Shown here one piece after another: positions 27,221 to 35,658 of a DNA stretch of 64,000 nucleotides. Each line of letters opens with the position of its first letter. Position 1 is the stretch's first letter. A program made the translations under genes and the position numbers. The notes beneath the pieces were generated by a model. That model was given only the letters and a program-made list of their open reading frames with translations. It was not told the DNA's origin and did no database searches. This DNA is from JAMHWF01 sp964371405 (GTDB taxonomy: Bacteria; Pseudomonadota; Gammaproteobacteria; Burkholderiales; Burkholderiaceae_C), in the NCBI GenBank assembly GCA_964371405.1, contig CAYJLV010000017.1, positions 8,188 to 72,187 of the forward strand. The letters are read 5' to 3'.

Positions 27221-28411
27221 ATGCACAGCTTCGACGTCGTCGTCGTCGGCGCCGGCGCTGCCGGACTGATGTGCGCCGCGATGGCTGGCCAGGCCGGGCG
27301 GCGCGTGCTCGTCGTCGACCACGCCGCGAAGGTGGCCGAGAAGATCCGCATTTCGGGCGGCGGACGCTGCAACTTCACCAACCGCGACGCCGGGCCGGCC
27401 AACTTCGTCTCCGAGAACCCGCACTACTGCCGCTCGGCGCTGGCGCGCTACACGCCGCAGGACTTCATCGCGCTGCTCGCGCGCCACCGCATCGCCTGGC
27501 ACGAGAAGCACCGCGGCCAGCTCTTCTGCGACGACTCGAGCGAACGCATCATCGACATGCTGCTGGCCGAATGCGCGGCGGGCGGCGTGAAGCACTGGCA
27601 GCCGTGCGCCGTGCACGCCGTGCGCCGCGAGGCCGCCGGCTTCGAGCTCGACACCGCGCACGGGCCGGTGCGCGCGGCAAGCGTCGTCGTCGCGACCGGC
27701 GGGCTGTCGATCCCGAAGATCGGCGCGTCCGATTTCGGCTATCGCCTGGCACGCCAGTTCGGCCACGCCATCGTCGAGCCGCGGCCGGCATTGGTGCCGC
27801 TGACGTTCCGCGCCGCCGACTGGGCGCCCTATACCGCGCTGGCCGGGCTGTCCGTTGAAGCCGGCGTCGCCTGCCGCGACGGCGCCTTTGTCGAGGACCT
27901 GTTGTTCACCCATCGCGGGCTGAGCGGGCCGGCGATCCTGCAGATCTCGCTCTACTGGCGCCCCGGCGACACGCTGCAGATCGACCTGCTGCCCGGCCGG
28001 GATGCCGCCGCCGCGCTGCTCGACGCCAAGCGCGGCTCGCGCCGCCAGCTCGACAACGCCCTCGCCGCGCTGCTGCCGGCGCGCCTGGGCCAGGCCTGGC
28101 TGCGCGACGAGCCGGTGCTGGCGCAGCGCGCGCTGCCCGACGTGCCCGACCGCGAGCTGCGCCGCATCGCCACCACGCTGCAGCGCTGGGCGCTCGCGCC
28201 CGACGGCAGCGAAGGCTGGCGCAAGGCCGAGGTGACGGCCGGCGGCGTCGACACGCGCGAGTTGAGTTCGCAGACGATGGAAAGCCGCCGCTTCCCCGGC
28301 CTGTACTTCATCGGCGAAGTGGTCGACGTGACGGGCTGGCTCGGCGGCTACAACTTCCAGTGGGCCTGGGCCAGCGCCGCCGCGTGCGCCCGCGCGCTGG
28401 CAGCGGCCTGA
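27221..28411 (+). CDS. BaiN/RdsA-family flavoprotein
   Basis: This is a 396-aa FAD/NAD(P)-dependent oxidoreductase of the HI0933/BaiN family. It has the N-terminal Rossmann motif VVVGAGAAGLMCAAMA, the family hallmark KIRISGGGRCNFTN, and a C-terminal FAD segment (GLYFIGEVVDVTGWLGGYNFQWAWAS). The size is standard. Reactions are known only for a few members (bile acid reduction in gut bacteria), so the substrate here is not known. It starts 9 bp after ybiB and probably shares its transcript. Whether it belongs to nitrate assimilation is doubtful. Confidence 0.88.
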   Translation: MHSFDVVVVGAGAAGLMCAAMAGQAGRRVLVVDHAAKVAEKIRISGGGRCNFTNRDAGPANFVSENPHYCRSALARYTPQDFIALLARHRIAWHEKHRGQLFCDDSSERIIDMLLAECAAGGVKHWQPCAVHAVRREAAGFELDTAHGPVRAASVVVATGGLSIPKIGASDFGYRLARQFGHAIVEPRPALVPLTFRAADWAPYTALAGLSVEAGVACRDGAFVEDLLFTHRGLSGPAILQISLYWRPGDTLQIDLLPGRDAAAALLDAKRGSRRQLDNALAALLPARLGQAWLRDEPVLAQRALPDVPDRELRRIATTLQRWALAPDGSEGWRKAEVTAGGVDTRELSSQTMESRRFPGLYFIGEVVDVTGWLGGYNFQWAWASAAACARALAAA

Positions 28412-28455
28412 ACCGCGGGCCTCCCTTGGCAGCCAGGGCCGGCTGTGTTTGCAGC

Positions 28456-28461
28456 TACAAT
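28456..28461 (+). promoter_or_regulatory. Possible -10 element of rpsU
   Basis: TACAAT lies 67 bp upstream of the rpsU ATG in the only sizeable gap before it. A clear -35 at the right distance is not seen. Confidence 0.35.
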
Positions 28462-28527
28462 GCTTGCCTTTGCCGCGCCGGCAGGCCGGCTGCTATACGC
28501 AAACCCAACCCAGGAAACGCTCGCCCG

Positions 28528-28740
28528 ATGACTACGATTCGCGTCAAGGAAAACGAACCATTCGACGTTGCGCTGCGCCGCTTCAAGCGCACGATCGAAA
28601 AGCTCGGGCTGCTGACCGAGCTGCGGGCGCGCGAGTTCTACGAGAAGCCCACCTCCGAGCGCAAGCGCAAGAAGGCGGCTGCCGTGAAGCGCCACTTCAA
28701 GCGCGTGCGCAGCATGCAGCTGCCCAAGAAGCTGTACTGA
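28528..28740 (+). CDS. rpsU: 30S ribosomal protein S21
   Basis: This small basic ribosomal protein of 70 aa (MTTIRVKENEPFDVALRRF, ending SMQLPKKLY) binds near the anti-Shine-Dalgarno end of 16S rRNA. Sequence and length match the S21 family throughout. It is preceded by a GGAAAC-type ribosome site and followed by a strong intrinsic terminator. The pairing with yqeY downstream is common in betaproteobacteria. Confidence 0.97.
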   Translation: MTTIRVKENEPFDVALRRFKRTIEKLGLLTELRAREFYEKPTSERKRKKAAAVKRHFKRVRSMQLPKKLY

Positions 28741-28762
28741 TCCCCGCGCGACGAGCGCGCCC

Positions 28763-28803
28763 GCGAAGCCCGCGCTGGCACGCCACGCGGGCTTCGCCGT
28801 TTT
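28763..28803 (+). terminator. Rho-independent terminator after rpsU
   Basis: A perfect 12-bp stem, GCGAAGCCCGCG (28763-28774) with CGCGGGCTTCGC (28786-28797), is followed by CGTTTT. This is the clearest intrinsic terminator in the window. It should end most rpsU transcripts before yqeY, leaving some read-through. Confidence 0.9.
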
Positions 28804-28834
28804 CGAGATCCCCCGGGCGCAGGAAGCCGCGACG

Positions 28835-29281
28835 ATGAGCCTCAAGGACCGCATCACCGAAGACATGAAGGACGCGATGCGCGCGAAAGACGCGCCGCGC
28901 CTGTCGACGATCCGCCTGCTGCTGGCGGCGATCAAGCAGCGTGAGGTCGACGAGCGCATCGTGCTCGACGACGCCGCTGTCATCGCCATCGTCGACAAGA
29001 CGATCAAGCAGCGCAAGGACTCGATCTCCCAGTTCGCCGCCGCCGGCCGCACCGACCTGGTCGACAAGGAGACGGCTGAGCTGAAGGTGCTTGAACCCTA
29101 TCTGCCGCAGCGCCTGTCGGCCGACGAGATCGCTGCCGAGGTGGCGGCGGTCGTCGCCGAACTGGGAGCAAGCGGTCCGGGCGACATGGGCAAGGTGATG
29201 GCTGCGGTGAAGCCGCGCCTCGCCGGACGCGCCGACATGGGCGCCGTGTCGGCCGCGGTCAAGCAGCGCCTGTCGCAGTAA
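28835..29281 (+). CDS. YqeY/GatB-domain protein
   Basis: This 148-aa protein of the YqeY family (MSLKDRITEDMKDAMRAKDAPRL..., KVLEPYLPQRLS, GPGDMGKVMAAVKPRLAGR) resembles the tail domain of GatB, the tRNA-dependent amidotransferase subunit. That tail contacts tRNA. The function of the stand-alone form is not settled. Length and motifs are standard. It follows rpsU and its terminator and precedes the phosphatase-like gene by 14 bp. Confidence 0.92.
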   Translation: MSLKDRITEDMKDAMRAKDAPRLSTIRLLLAAIKQREVDERIVLDDAAVIAIVDKTIKQRKDSISQFAAAGRTDLVDKETAELKVLEPYLPQRLSADEIAAEVAAVVAELGASGPGDMGKVMAAVKPRLAGRADMGAVSAAVKQRLSQ

Positions 29282-29295
29282 CAAGGACCGCCCCC

Positions 29296-29646
29296 ATGCA
29301 TTCGATCCCGCTGAATCCGCTGAGCCCCGACGTCTGCGTCGCGCCGCAACTCCATCCCGAGTCGATGCAGGCCGCCGTCGAGGCCGGCTTCAAGAGCGTC
29401 ATCAACAACCGCCCCGACTACGAGGCCGGGCCCGAACAGCCGACCAGCGCGGTGCTGGAAGAGGCGGCGCGCGAAGCGGGGCTGCAGTACGCCTGGCTGC
29501 CGGTGCACCCGATGCTGCAGACGCCCGAGGAAGTGGCGCGCTTCGCCGAACTGCTGCAGACGCTGCCCAAACCCGTGCTCGTGTTCTGCCGCAGCGGCGC
29601 ACGCAGCACGAAGCTCTACCGCGCCGCGGTCCAGTTGCAGTCGTGA
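29296..29646 (+). CDS. TIGR01244/DUF442 sulfurtransferase- or phosphatase-like protein
   Basis: This 116-aa single-domain protein has a tyrosine-phosphatase-like fold. The active-site loop is CRSGARS in VLVFCRSGARSTKLY (C-x5-R), and the N-terminus MHSIPLNPLSPDVCVAPQL is typical of the TIGR01244 family. The related domain is fused to a persulfide dioxygenase in BLH/CstB-like proteins, so a role in sulfur transfer or sulfide response is possible. No dioxygenase is near. It is convergent with pmbA. Confidence 0.85.
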   Translation: MHSIPLNPLSPDVCVAPQLHPESMQAAVEAGFKSVINNRPDYEAGPEQPTSAVLEEAAREAGLQYAWLPVHPMLQTPEEVARFAELLQTLPKPVLVFCRSGARSTKLYRAAVQLQS

Positions 29647-29742
29647 GGCCGCGCCGGGTCGCGGGCCGCCGCGCCTGGCCGTCCCAAGCCGGGCCCGACC
29701 CTCTCGGAGGGTCGCTCGCCGTACCCGGCGAGCGGGGTGCTG

Positions 29743-31131
29743 TCACCTCCCGGCGATCTTCATGCGCTCGACGAGCACCGAGCCGACGGTCTTGCTGCCC
29801 GCCGTGTAGGCGTCGGCGCCGATCGCGACGATCTGCTGCAGCATCTGCTTGAGGTTGCCGGCGATCGTCACCTCATGCACCGGGTGCACGATGCGCCCGC
29901 CCTCGACCCAGAAGCCGGCGGCGCCGCGCGAGTAGTCGCCCGTCACGTAGTTGACGCCCTGGCCCATCAGCTCGATCACGAACAGCCCGCGATGCAGCTT
30001 GCGCAGCATGGCGTCGAGGTCGTCGCCCGGCCGCGTCAGCCGGCTCGTCCATGTCAGGTTCTGCGAACCGCCGGCGTGGCCCGTCGTGCGCAGGCCCAAC
30101 TTGCGCGCCGAATAGCTCGACAAAAAGTAACCCTGCACGACGCCGCCGCGCACCACGTCGCGCGGGCGGGTGACGACGCCTTCGTCGTCGAACGGCGCGC
30201 TGCCCTTTCCCTTGGCGACGTGCGGATCCTCGCTCACGTCGAGGTGCCCACTCATCGCGGGCTGGCCCAGGCTGTCGATCAGAAACGACGACTTGCGGTA
30301 CAGCGCGCCGCCGCTGGTCGCCTGCACGTAGGCGCCGAGCAGCCCGGCAGCGAGCGTCGACTCGAACAGCACCGGCACTTCGCAGGTCGCGATCTTGCGT
30401 GAATGCAGCCGCGACAGCGCGCGCTCGGCAGCGTAGCGGCCGACGGCCTCGGGTGCGGCGAGATCGGCCGGATCGCGCATCGACGAGTACCAGGCGTCGC
30501 GCTGCATCTGCGCGCCGCGGCCGGCGATCGGCGCGACCGACAGCGAATGGCGCGAGCTCGCATAGCCGCCGCGAAAGCCGCGCGTGTTGCCGGCCCAGAA
30601 GTGCGACTGCTGCGCCGAGACGCCGGCCCCTTCCGAGTTCGTGATGCGCCGGTCGACGCCGCGCGCCGCCGCCTCGCAACGCTGCGCGATCGCGGCGGCG
30701 CCCGCTGCATCGATCGCCCACGGATGCAACAGGTCGAGGTCGCGCTGCACGGCGTCGGGACCGGCGAGATCCTGCGCATCGGGCAGGCCGGCGGCCGGGT
30801 CCTCGGCGGTGAAGCGTGCGATGTCGTAAGCCGCGCGCACCGTTTGCTCGAGCGCGGCGCGCGAGAAGTCGGAGGTGTTGGCATTGCCGCGACGCTGGCC
30901 GATGTAGACCGAGACGCCGAGCGACTTGTCGCGGTTGCGCTCGACGTTCTCGATCGCACCCTTGCGCACCGAAACCGACAGGCCGACGCCCTCGGAGACT
31001 TCCGCGGCGGCATCGCTCGCGCCGAGACGACGCGCAACGTCGAGCGCGTCGTCGACGATCTGCTGGAAGCGGTCGCGCCGCCAGGCGAAACCTTCGGCAT
31101 CACGGTCGGCGGCAGTTGTGGAAGAGGGCAT
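29743..31131 (-). CDS. pmbA: Metalloprotease PmbA/TldE
   Basis: PmbA (TldE) forms a heterodimer with TldD that trims peptides such as microcin B17 and CcdA. The 462-aa protein starts MPSSTTAADRDAEGF; a start 51 bases upstream is possible. Family motifs include GLSVSVRKGAIENVERN, TCEVPVLFESTLAAGL and the C-terminal GAAGFWVEGGRIVHPVHEVTIAGNL, written here in part (GFWVEGG, HEVTIAGNL). TldE lacks the HExxxH zinc site, as here. No tldD is in the window. It is divergent from darP across 71 bp, the conserved pmbA-darP arrangement of proteobacteria. Confidence 0.95.
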   Translation of the reverse strand: MPSSTTAADRDAEGFAWRRDRFQQIVDDALDVARRLGASDAAAEVSEGVGLSVSVRKGAIENVERNRDKSLGVSVYIGQRRGNANTSDFSRAALEQTVRAAYDIARFTAEDPAAGLPDAQDLAGPDAVQRDLDLLHPWAIDAAGAAAIAQRCEAAARGVDRRITNSEGAGVSAQQSHFWAGNTRGFRGGYASSRHSLSVAPIAGRGAQMQRDAWYSSMRDPADLAAPEAVGRYAAERALSRLHSRKIATCEVPVLFESTLAAGLLGAYVQATSGGALYRKSSFLIDSLGQPAMSGHLDVSEDPHVAKGKGSAPFDDEGVVTRPRDVVRGGVVQGYFLSSYSARKLGLRTTGHAGGSQNLTWTSRLTRPGDDLDAMLRKLHRGLFVIELMGQGVNYVTGDYSRGAAGFWVEGGRIVHPVHEVTIAGNLKQMLQQIVAIGADAYTAGSKTVGSVLVERMKIAGR

Positions 31132-31202
31132 CGCGGCTCGCAGGGCGCCCCGTCGCTGGGGCCGGACTATGATAACCAGCACTCTCGAAGCTGCCCGGCT
31201 GC

Positions 31203-31748
31203 ATGCGCACTCCGCACCCCCACCGCCCCGACGACAACGACGAAACCCCGGCCGCGACGCGCCCGAGCAAGACGCAGCTCAAGAAGGAGATGCACGAGTT
31301 GCAGTCGCTCGGCGAAGAGTTGGTCGAGATCAGCGACGACCGCCTCGCCGCGCTGGCGCTGCCCGAGCCGCTGCTCGACGCGGTGCGCGAGTTCCAGCGC
31401 ACGCGCTCGCACGAGGGGCGGCGGCGCCAGATGCAGTACATCGGCAAGCTGATGCGCCACGCCGATTCCGAGCCGATCCGCGAGGCGGTGGCCGCTTCGA
31501 AGCTCGGCCGCGCGCGCGACGCGCTGGCGCTGCACGAGGCCGAGCACTGGCGCAGCGAACTGATCGCCGGCGACGCTGCGCTGACCGCGTGGACAACCCG
31601 CCACCCCGACACCGACCTGCAGCAGCTGCGCAGCCTGATCCGCGCCGCGCGCAAGGAAGCCGCAGACACCGGCCCGCCCGGCGCGGCACCGCGCAAGGGC
31701 CGCGCCTTTCGCGAACTGTTTCAGTTCATCCGCGACCACCATGAGTGA
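31203..31748 (+). CDS. darP: Ribosome biogenesis factor DarP/YjgA (DUF615)
   Basis: This 181-aa, highly charged helical protein associates with 50S subunit precursors. DUF615 motifs are visible: KTQLKKEMHELQSLGEELVE, RRRQMQYIGKLMR and AFRELFQFIRDH. It is divergent from pmbA, as in E. coli. Its stop lies 8 bp inside the mog start, so the two genes overlap and are probably coupled. Confidence 0.93.
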   Translation: MRTPHPHRPDDNDETPAATRPSKTQLKKEMHELQSLGEELVEISDDRLAALALPEPLLDAVREFQRTRSHEGRRRQMQYIGKLMRHADSEPIREAVAASKLGRARDALALHEAEHWRSELIAGDAALTAWTTRHPDTDLQQLRSLIRAARKEAADTGPPGAAPRKGRAFRELFQFIRDHHE

Positions 31749-32691
31749 CTACGACCCCGTGCGCATCGGCCTGCTGTCGGCCAGCGACCGCGCCTCCAGC
31801 GGCGCCTATGCCGACCAGGGCATCCCGAGCCTGCGCGAGTGGCTGGCGCGAGCCGTGCGCAACCCCATCGCGTTCGAGGAGCGCCTGGTCCCCGACGATC
31901 AGGCGACGATCTCGGCTGCACTGATCGAGCTCGTCGACACGGCGCACTGCGACTTGGTGCTGACGACTGGCGGCACCGGCCCCGCGCCGCGCGACGTGAC
32001 GCCCGAGGCGACGCTCGCCGTCGCGACCAAGACGATGCCCGGCTTCGGCGAGCAGATGCGCCAGATCAGCCTGCGCTTCGTGCCGACGGCGATCCTGTCG
32101 CGACAGGTCGCCGTGGTCCGCGGCAAGGCGCTGATCGTCAACCTGCCGGGCCAGCCGAAATCGATCGCCGAGACGCTCGAGGGCTTGAAGACGACCGAGC
32201 CGCCGGTGCCCGGCATCTTCGCCGCCGTGCCCTACTGCATCGACCTGATCGGCGGCCCCTACATCGAGACCGACGACGCCGTCTGCGCCGCGTTCCGGCC
32301 CAAGTCGGCGCGGCGCGCGCCGCGCGGCCCGCCTACCGGACGAGCTGGTTCAGCTTCGCGGCGGCGAAGTCTTGCGTCGTCTGCGCGTCGCTCGGCACGG
32401 TGCCGCCGGGCCGGCCCTGCGACAGCTTCTCGATCGCCTGCCAGATCAGCGCGATCTGGTGTTCGTGGCCGGCGGCGTTGTCGATCAGCCCCTTCATCGC
32501 CTGCGCGACGGGGTCGTCGCCCTGCGTCACACCGTAGGCCGAGAAGCCCATCTTGGCCGCGGCGTACTCGCGCGCCGCGTCGGCCGACTTCTGCACGATG
32601 CGCGCCGGGATGCCGACCGCCGTTGCGCCCGGCGGCACCGCTTGCAGCAGCACGGCGTTGGAGCCGACGCGCGCGCCGTCGCCGATGGTGA
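31741..32691 (+). CDS. mog: Molybdopterin adenylyltransferase Mog, with anomalous C-terminal read-through
   Basis: Mog activates molybdopterin by adenylation before molybdate insertion, so it supports the NasA nitrate reductase encoded upstream. Residues 1 to about 197 are a complete MogA domain (RIGLLSASDRASSGAYADQG, VLTTGGTGPAPRDVTPEAT, VNLPGQPKSIAETLEG). The natural end should be near 32325 (AAFRPKSARRA). Instead no stop occurs and the frame continues about 120 codons, Arg/Ala/Pro-rich, antisense through cysE to 32691. All three forward frames are open here, so neither a lost stop codon nor a sequencing error can be told from this read. The functional part is surely the first 200 residues. 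Confidence 0.85.
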   Translation: MSDYDPVRIGLLSASDRASSGAYADQGIPSLREWLARAVRNPIAFEERLVPDDQATISAALIELVDTAHCDLVLTTGGTGPAPRDVTPEATLAVATKTMPGFGEQMRQISLRFVPTAILSRQVAVVRGKALIVNLPGQPKSIAETLEGLKTTEPPVPGIFAAVPYCIDLIGGPYIETDDAVCAAFRPKSARRAPRGPPTGRAGSASRRRSLASSARRSARCRRAGPATASRSPARSARSGVRGRRRCRSAPSSPARRGRRPASHRRPRSPSWPRRTRAPRRPTSARCAPGCRPPLRPAAPLAAARRWSRRARRRRW

Positions 32692-33100
32692 AGCCGCCCA
32701 GCACCTTGGCGCCGGCCGACACGATCACGCCCTTGCCGAGCGTCGGATGCCGCTTCGCGCCCTTGGTCAGCGACGTGCCGCCGAGCGTCACGCCCTGGTA
32801 GATGGTGCAGTCGTCGCCGACCTCGGCCGTCTCGCCGATCACGACGCCCATGCCGTGGTCGATGAAGACGCGCCGGCCGATCGTCGCGCCGGGGTGGATC
32901 TCGATGCCGGTGAACCAGCGTCCGAACTGCGAGACGAAGCGGCCCAGCCACTTGAAGCCGGCACGCCAGCAGGCATGCGCCCAGCGGTGCACCACCAGCG
33001 CGTGCAGGCCCGGGTAGCAGGTCAGCACTTCCCACGACGAACGTGCCGCGGGGTCGCGCTCGCGGATGCAGGCGATGTCTTCTCGGAGGCGGTCGAACAT
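32333..33100 (-). CDS. cysE: Serine O-acetyltransferase
   Basis: CysE makes O-acetylserine from serine and acetyl-CoA, the first step of cysteine synthesis. The protein has an N-terminal helical part (MFDRLREDIACIRERDPAAR) and the left-handed beta-helix with hexapeptide repeats and catalytic His (FIDHGMGVVIGETAEVGDDC, QGVTLGG). The ATG at 33100 (255 aa) fits other CysE proteins; a GTG at 33118 would add six residues. The C-terminus is longer than that of EpsC forms. Its 3' 359 bp lie opposite the extended mog frame. It follows trmJ on the same strand after 57 bp. Confidence 0.94.
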   Translation of the reverse strand: MFDRLREDIACIRERDPAARSSWEVLTCYPGLHALVVHRWAHACWRAGFKWLGRFVSQFGRWFTGIEIHPGATIGRRVFIDHGMGVVIGETAEVGDDCTIYQGVTLGGTSLTKGAKRHPTLGKGVIVSAGAKVLGGFTIGDGARVGSNAVLLQAVPPGATAVGIPARIVQKSADAAREYAAAKMGFSAYGVTQGDDPVAQAMKGLIDNAAGHEHQIALIWQAIEKLSQGRPGGTVPSDAQTTQDFAAAKLNQLVR

Positions 33101-33157
33101 GGGCGGTAGGCGCGTCACGCGGGTGCGATGCTTCAGTGTAGACGCGGCTTCGCGTCC

Positions 33158-33892
33158 TCACTCCCGGCCGGGTCGCAGCGCCTGCATTGCTCGCGCGATG
33201 CCGCGCAGGATCTGCACCTCCTCGACCGTCAGGTCGGCGCGGTTGGCGAGCTGGTTCAGGCGCGGCAGCAGCTTCTTCGGCGCCGCCGGGTCGAGGAAGC
33301 CGACGCGCACCAGCGCGTCGCGCCAGTGCGCGAGCAGGCCCTGCACCGCCCGCGCGTCGGCCAGCGCCGCGTCGGCGACGCGCGGCTCGACCGCGTAGCC
33401 GCCCAGCGCCTGGCGCCAGTCGTAGGCGACCAGCTGCACCGCCTGCGCGAGGTTGAGCGAACCATAGTCCGGGTGCGTCGGGATGCTGAGCACGGCGTGA
33501 CAGCGGTAGACGTCGTCGTTGCTCATGCCGAAGCGCTCGCCGCCGAACACGAAGGCGACGCGCCGCCCGGCCGGCGCCAGCGCCGCGAACAGCTCGCGCG
33601 GCGCCTGCGTCGGCGGCCCGAAGTCGCGCGGCGTCATCGCCGTCGCACAGGCGAAGGTGACGCCGTCGAGCGCGTCGGCCAGCGTCGGCACGACGCGCGC
33701 CGCGTCGAGCAGGTCGGTCGCGCCGCTGGCCATCGCTCGCGCCTCGTCGCGGCCGAGCACGTCGGCGTGGCGCGGCGCGACCAGCACGAGGTCGCGAAAC
33801 CCCATCACCTTCATCGCGCGCGCCGCCGCGCCGACGTTGCCGGCGTGGCTGGTGTGCATCAGCACGAAGCGGGTCGGGTCGGCGGACGGCAT
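33158..33892 (-). CDS. trmJ: tRNA (cytidine/uridine-2'-O-)-methyltransferase TrmJ
   Basis: This SPOUT methyltransferase modifies ribose 32 of tRNA. In the 244-aa protein MHTSHAGNVGAAARAMKVMGF is the family N-terminus with the catalytic Asn and Arg. AFVFGGERFGMSNDDVYRCH and LNLAQAVQLVAYD form the knotted S-adenosylmethionine site. Length and motifs are complete. It is divergent from suhB across 142 bp and upstream of cysE, an arrangement common in Burkholderiales. Confidence 0.93.
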   Translation of the reverse strand: MPSADPTRFVLMHTSHAGNVGAAARAMKVMGFRDLVLVAPRHADVLGRDEARAMASGATDLLDAARVVPTLADALDGVTFACATAMTPRDFGPPTQAPRELFAALAPAGRRVAFVFGGERFGMSNDDVYRCHAVLSIPTHPDYGSLNLAQAVQLVAYDWRQALGGYAVEPRVADAALADARAVQGLLAHWRDALVRVGFLDPAAPKKLLPRLNQLANRADLTVEEVQILRGIARAMQALRPGRE

Positions 33893-33962
33893 GTCGTCTT
33901 TCGTGGCATGGCTGCAGGCTGCAGGCGTGCTTGCGATTGTCCTTGGGGTCCGGCACGCCGGG

Positions 33963-33968
33963 TAAAAT
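33963..33968 (+). promoter_or_regulatory. Possible -10 element of suhB
   Basis: TAAAAT lies 67 bp upstream of the suhB ATG. No good -35 hexamer stands at 16-18 bp. The proposal rests on the A/T-rich hexamer in otherwise GC-rich DNA. Confidence 0.3.
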
Positions 33969-34034
33969 TACGGCCTTCCGCGACGGCACCGCTCGTCGCG
34001 CACCGCCCGCCCCTCCCTTTTCGAGCCGCCTCCC

Positions 34035-34970
34035 ATGTCGCAAGCGCTGCACCCGATGCTCAACGTCGCCATCAAGGCGGCACGCACCGCCGCGACGATC
34101 ATCAATCGCGCGTCGCTCGACGTCGACCTGCTCAAGGTCAACACCAAGTCGCCCAACGATTTCGTCACCGAGGTCGACCAGGCGGCCGAGCAGGCCATCA
34201 TCGAGACGCTGCTCGGCGCCTACCCGGGCCACGGCATCCTGGCCGAGGAATCGGGCCGCACGCACGGCGCACGTGACAGCGAATACGTCTGGATCATCGA
34301 CCCGCTCGACGGCACGACGAACTTCATCCACGGCTTCCCGGTCTATGCCGTGTCGATCGCGCTGGCGTTCAAGGGCCAGGTGCAGCAGGCCGTCGTCTAC
34401 GACCCGTCGCGCGACGATCTGTTCTATGCGTCCAAGGGTCGCGGCGCCTTCCGCAACGACCGCCGGCTGCGCGTGTCCAAGCGCACGCGGCTGGCCGAGT
34501 CGCTGATCGGCACCGGTTTTCCGTTCCGCAAGGGCGACAACTTCAAGCGCTACGTCAAGATGTTCGAAGACGTGATGCAGCAGTGCGCCGGCCTGCGCCG
34601 CCCCGGCGCCGCCGCGCTCGATCTGTGCTACGTCGCCGCCGGCTGGTACGACGGCTTCTTCGAGACCGGCCTCAGCCCCTGGGACATCGCGGCCGGCTCG
34701 CTCATCATCACCGAGGCCGGCGGCCTGATCGGCAACTTCACCGGCGAGGCCGACTACCTCTACCAGCGCGAAGTCGTCGCCGGCAACCCGAAGATCTACG
34801 GTCAGCTGGTGCAGATCCTCGCGCACTACACGCGCGTGATCGACGAGGCCGCGCCGGCCGCGCACCCGGCGCCCGCCGCACCGACGGCGACCGACGTCTT
34901 CATCACCGCAGCCGCCCCGGAGCCCGCCGCGAGGAAGGCCGTGCGCGTGCGCAAGGGCGGCGCCGGCTGA
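34035..34970 (+). CDS. suhB: Inositol-1-monophosphatase family protein SuhB
   Basis: This Mg2+-dependent phosphatase is the SuhB homologue that also serves ribosomal RNA antitermination complexes in E. coli. In its 311 aa the metal-binding residues are in LAEESG (the GLU of motif 1) and WIIDPLDGTTNFIHGFP, and the second motif is SPWDIAAGSLIITEAGG. Residues after about 265 form an Ala/Pro-rich tail ending RKAVRVRKGGAG, which is longer than in E. coli. It is divergent from trmJ. Confidence 0.94.
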   Translation: MSQALHPMLNVAIKAARTAATIINRASLDVDLLKVNTKSPNDFVTEVDQAAEQAIIETLLGAYPGHGILAEESGRTHGARDSEYVWIIDPLDGTTNFIHGFPVYAVSIALAFKGQVQQAVVYDPSRDDLFYASKGRGAFRNDRRLRVSKRTRLAESLIGTGFPFRKGDNFKRYVKMFEDVMQQCAGLRRPGAAALDLCYVAAGWYDGFFETGLSPWDIAAGSLIITEAGGLIGNFTGEADYLYQREVVAGNPKIYGQLVQILAHYTRVIDEAAPAAHPAPAAPTATDVFITAAAPEPAARKAVRVRKGGAG

Positions 34971-35007
34971 AGCGCCCCGCTCCCGTCCACGGCAACGGCC
35001 CGGCGCC

Positions 35008-35021
35008 TTGAGGCGGATCAA
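35008..35021 (+). promoter_or_regulatory. FNR/Anr-type box
   Basis: TTGAG-GCGG-ATCAA matches the FNR consensus TTGAT-N4-ATCAA at 9 of 10 defined bases. A TATATT at 35044-35049 is a good -10, and the start expected near 35056 puts the box centre at -41.5, the class II activation position. It would switch on the DUF2478 and methyltransferase genes under low oxygen. Confidence 0.7.
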
Positions 35022-35087
35022 GCCGGCCGCGGGCCGGCGTCGATATATTCGATGCAGCATGCCGGTCGTCTGCCGGCAAGAAGCTCC

Positions 35088-35654
35088 ATGATGGATCCGC
35101 GCGACTGCGCCATCGCCGACGAATTGCCTGCCGCCGCCGTGATCGTCGACGGTACGGTCGACGTCGACGCCATGCTCGCCGAGATCGTCGTGCAGCAGCG
35201 GCGCGCCGGGCGGCGCGTGCGCGGCCTGTTGATGATGCATCGCGGTGCGACGGCGGGTTGCGCCGGCGACATGGTGCTCGTCGACATCGAGACGCGCGAC
35301 GAATACCTGGTTTCTCTGCCGGCCAGCGGCGGCTCGTGCCGCGCCGACACGCAGGGCTTCGCCAGCGCAAGCCGGGTTCTGAAGACTGCGCTGGAGCAGT
35401 CGCCGGACCTCGTCGTCTGCAACCGCTTCGGCAGCCTGGAGGCCGAAGGCAAGGGCTTCGTCGCCGAACTGCTCGACGTGATGGCCAGCGGCATCCCGTT
35501 GCTCACCGCGGTGGCGGCGAGCCGCGTCGACGCCTGGCAGCGCTTCAGCGGCGGCGCCCGCCTGCTGCCGGCGCGCATCGACGAAGTGACCGCCTGGCTG
35601 GAGGGTACGCTGGCAGCGTGCCCACGCGCCGACGCCGGCGTCCCGGTCCGGTGA
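35088..35654 (+). CDS. DUF2478 protein (putative nucleoside-triphosphatase-like, molybdate-linked family)
   Basis: This is a 188-aa protein (MMDPRDCAIADELPAAAVIVDG...) of the DUF2478 family. Members tend to occur beside molybdate transport or molybdoenzyme genes. Conserved-looking parts are RVRGLLMMHRG, CRADTQGFASAS and LVVCNRFGSLEAEGKGFVAEL; the last resembles the NTPase THEP1 region. No Walker A motif is obvious. The start after AAGAAGCTCC is uncertain by a codon or more. It is preceded by an FNR box and followed 4 bp later by a methyltransferase gene. The function is not known. Confidence 0.75.
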   Translation: MMDPRDCAIADELPAAAVIVDGTVDVDAMLAEIVVQQRRAGRRVRGLLMMHRGATAGCAGDMVLVDIETRDEYLVSLPASGGSCRADTQGFASASRVLKTALEQSPDLVVCNRFGSLEAEGKGFVAELLDVMASGIPLLTAVAASRVDAWQRFSGGARLLPARIDEVTAWLEGTLAACPRADAGVPVR

Positions 35655-35658
35655 TGGC

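Noticed and set aside
23042..27913. Very long minus-strand open frame (over 1600 codons) opposite nirD, nasA, ybiB and baiN
   Set aside because: It is an antisense shadow caused by high G+C: it has no domain pattern, is Arg/Ala-rich, and lies opposite four well-supported genes.
33943..33968. Considered as a full sigma-70 promoter for suhB (TTGGGG and TAAAAT)
   Set aside because: The spacer is only 14 bp, too short for sigma-70; only the -10-like hexamer was listed, with low confidence.
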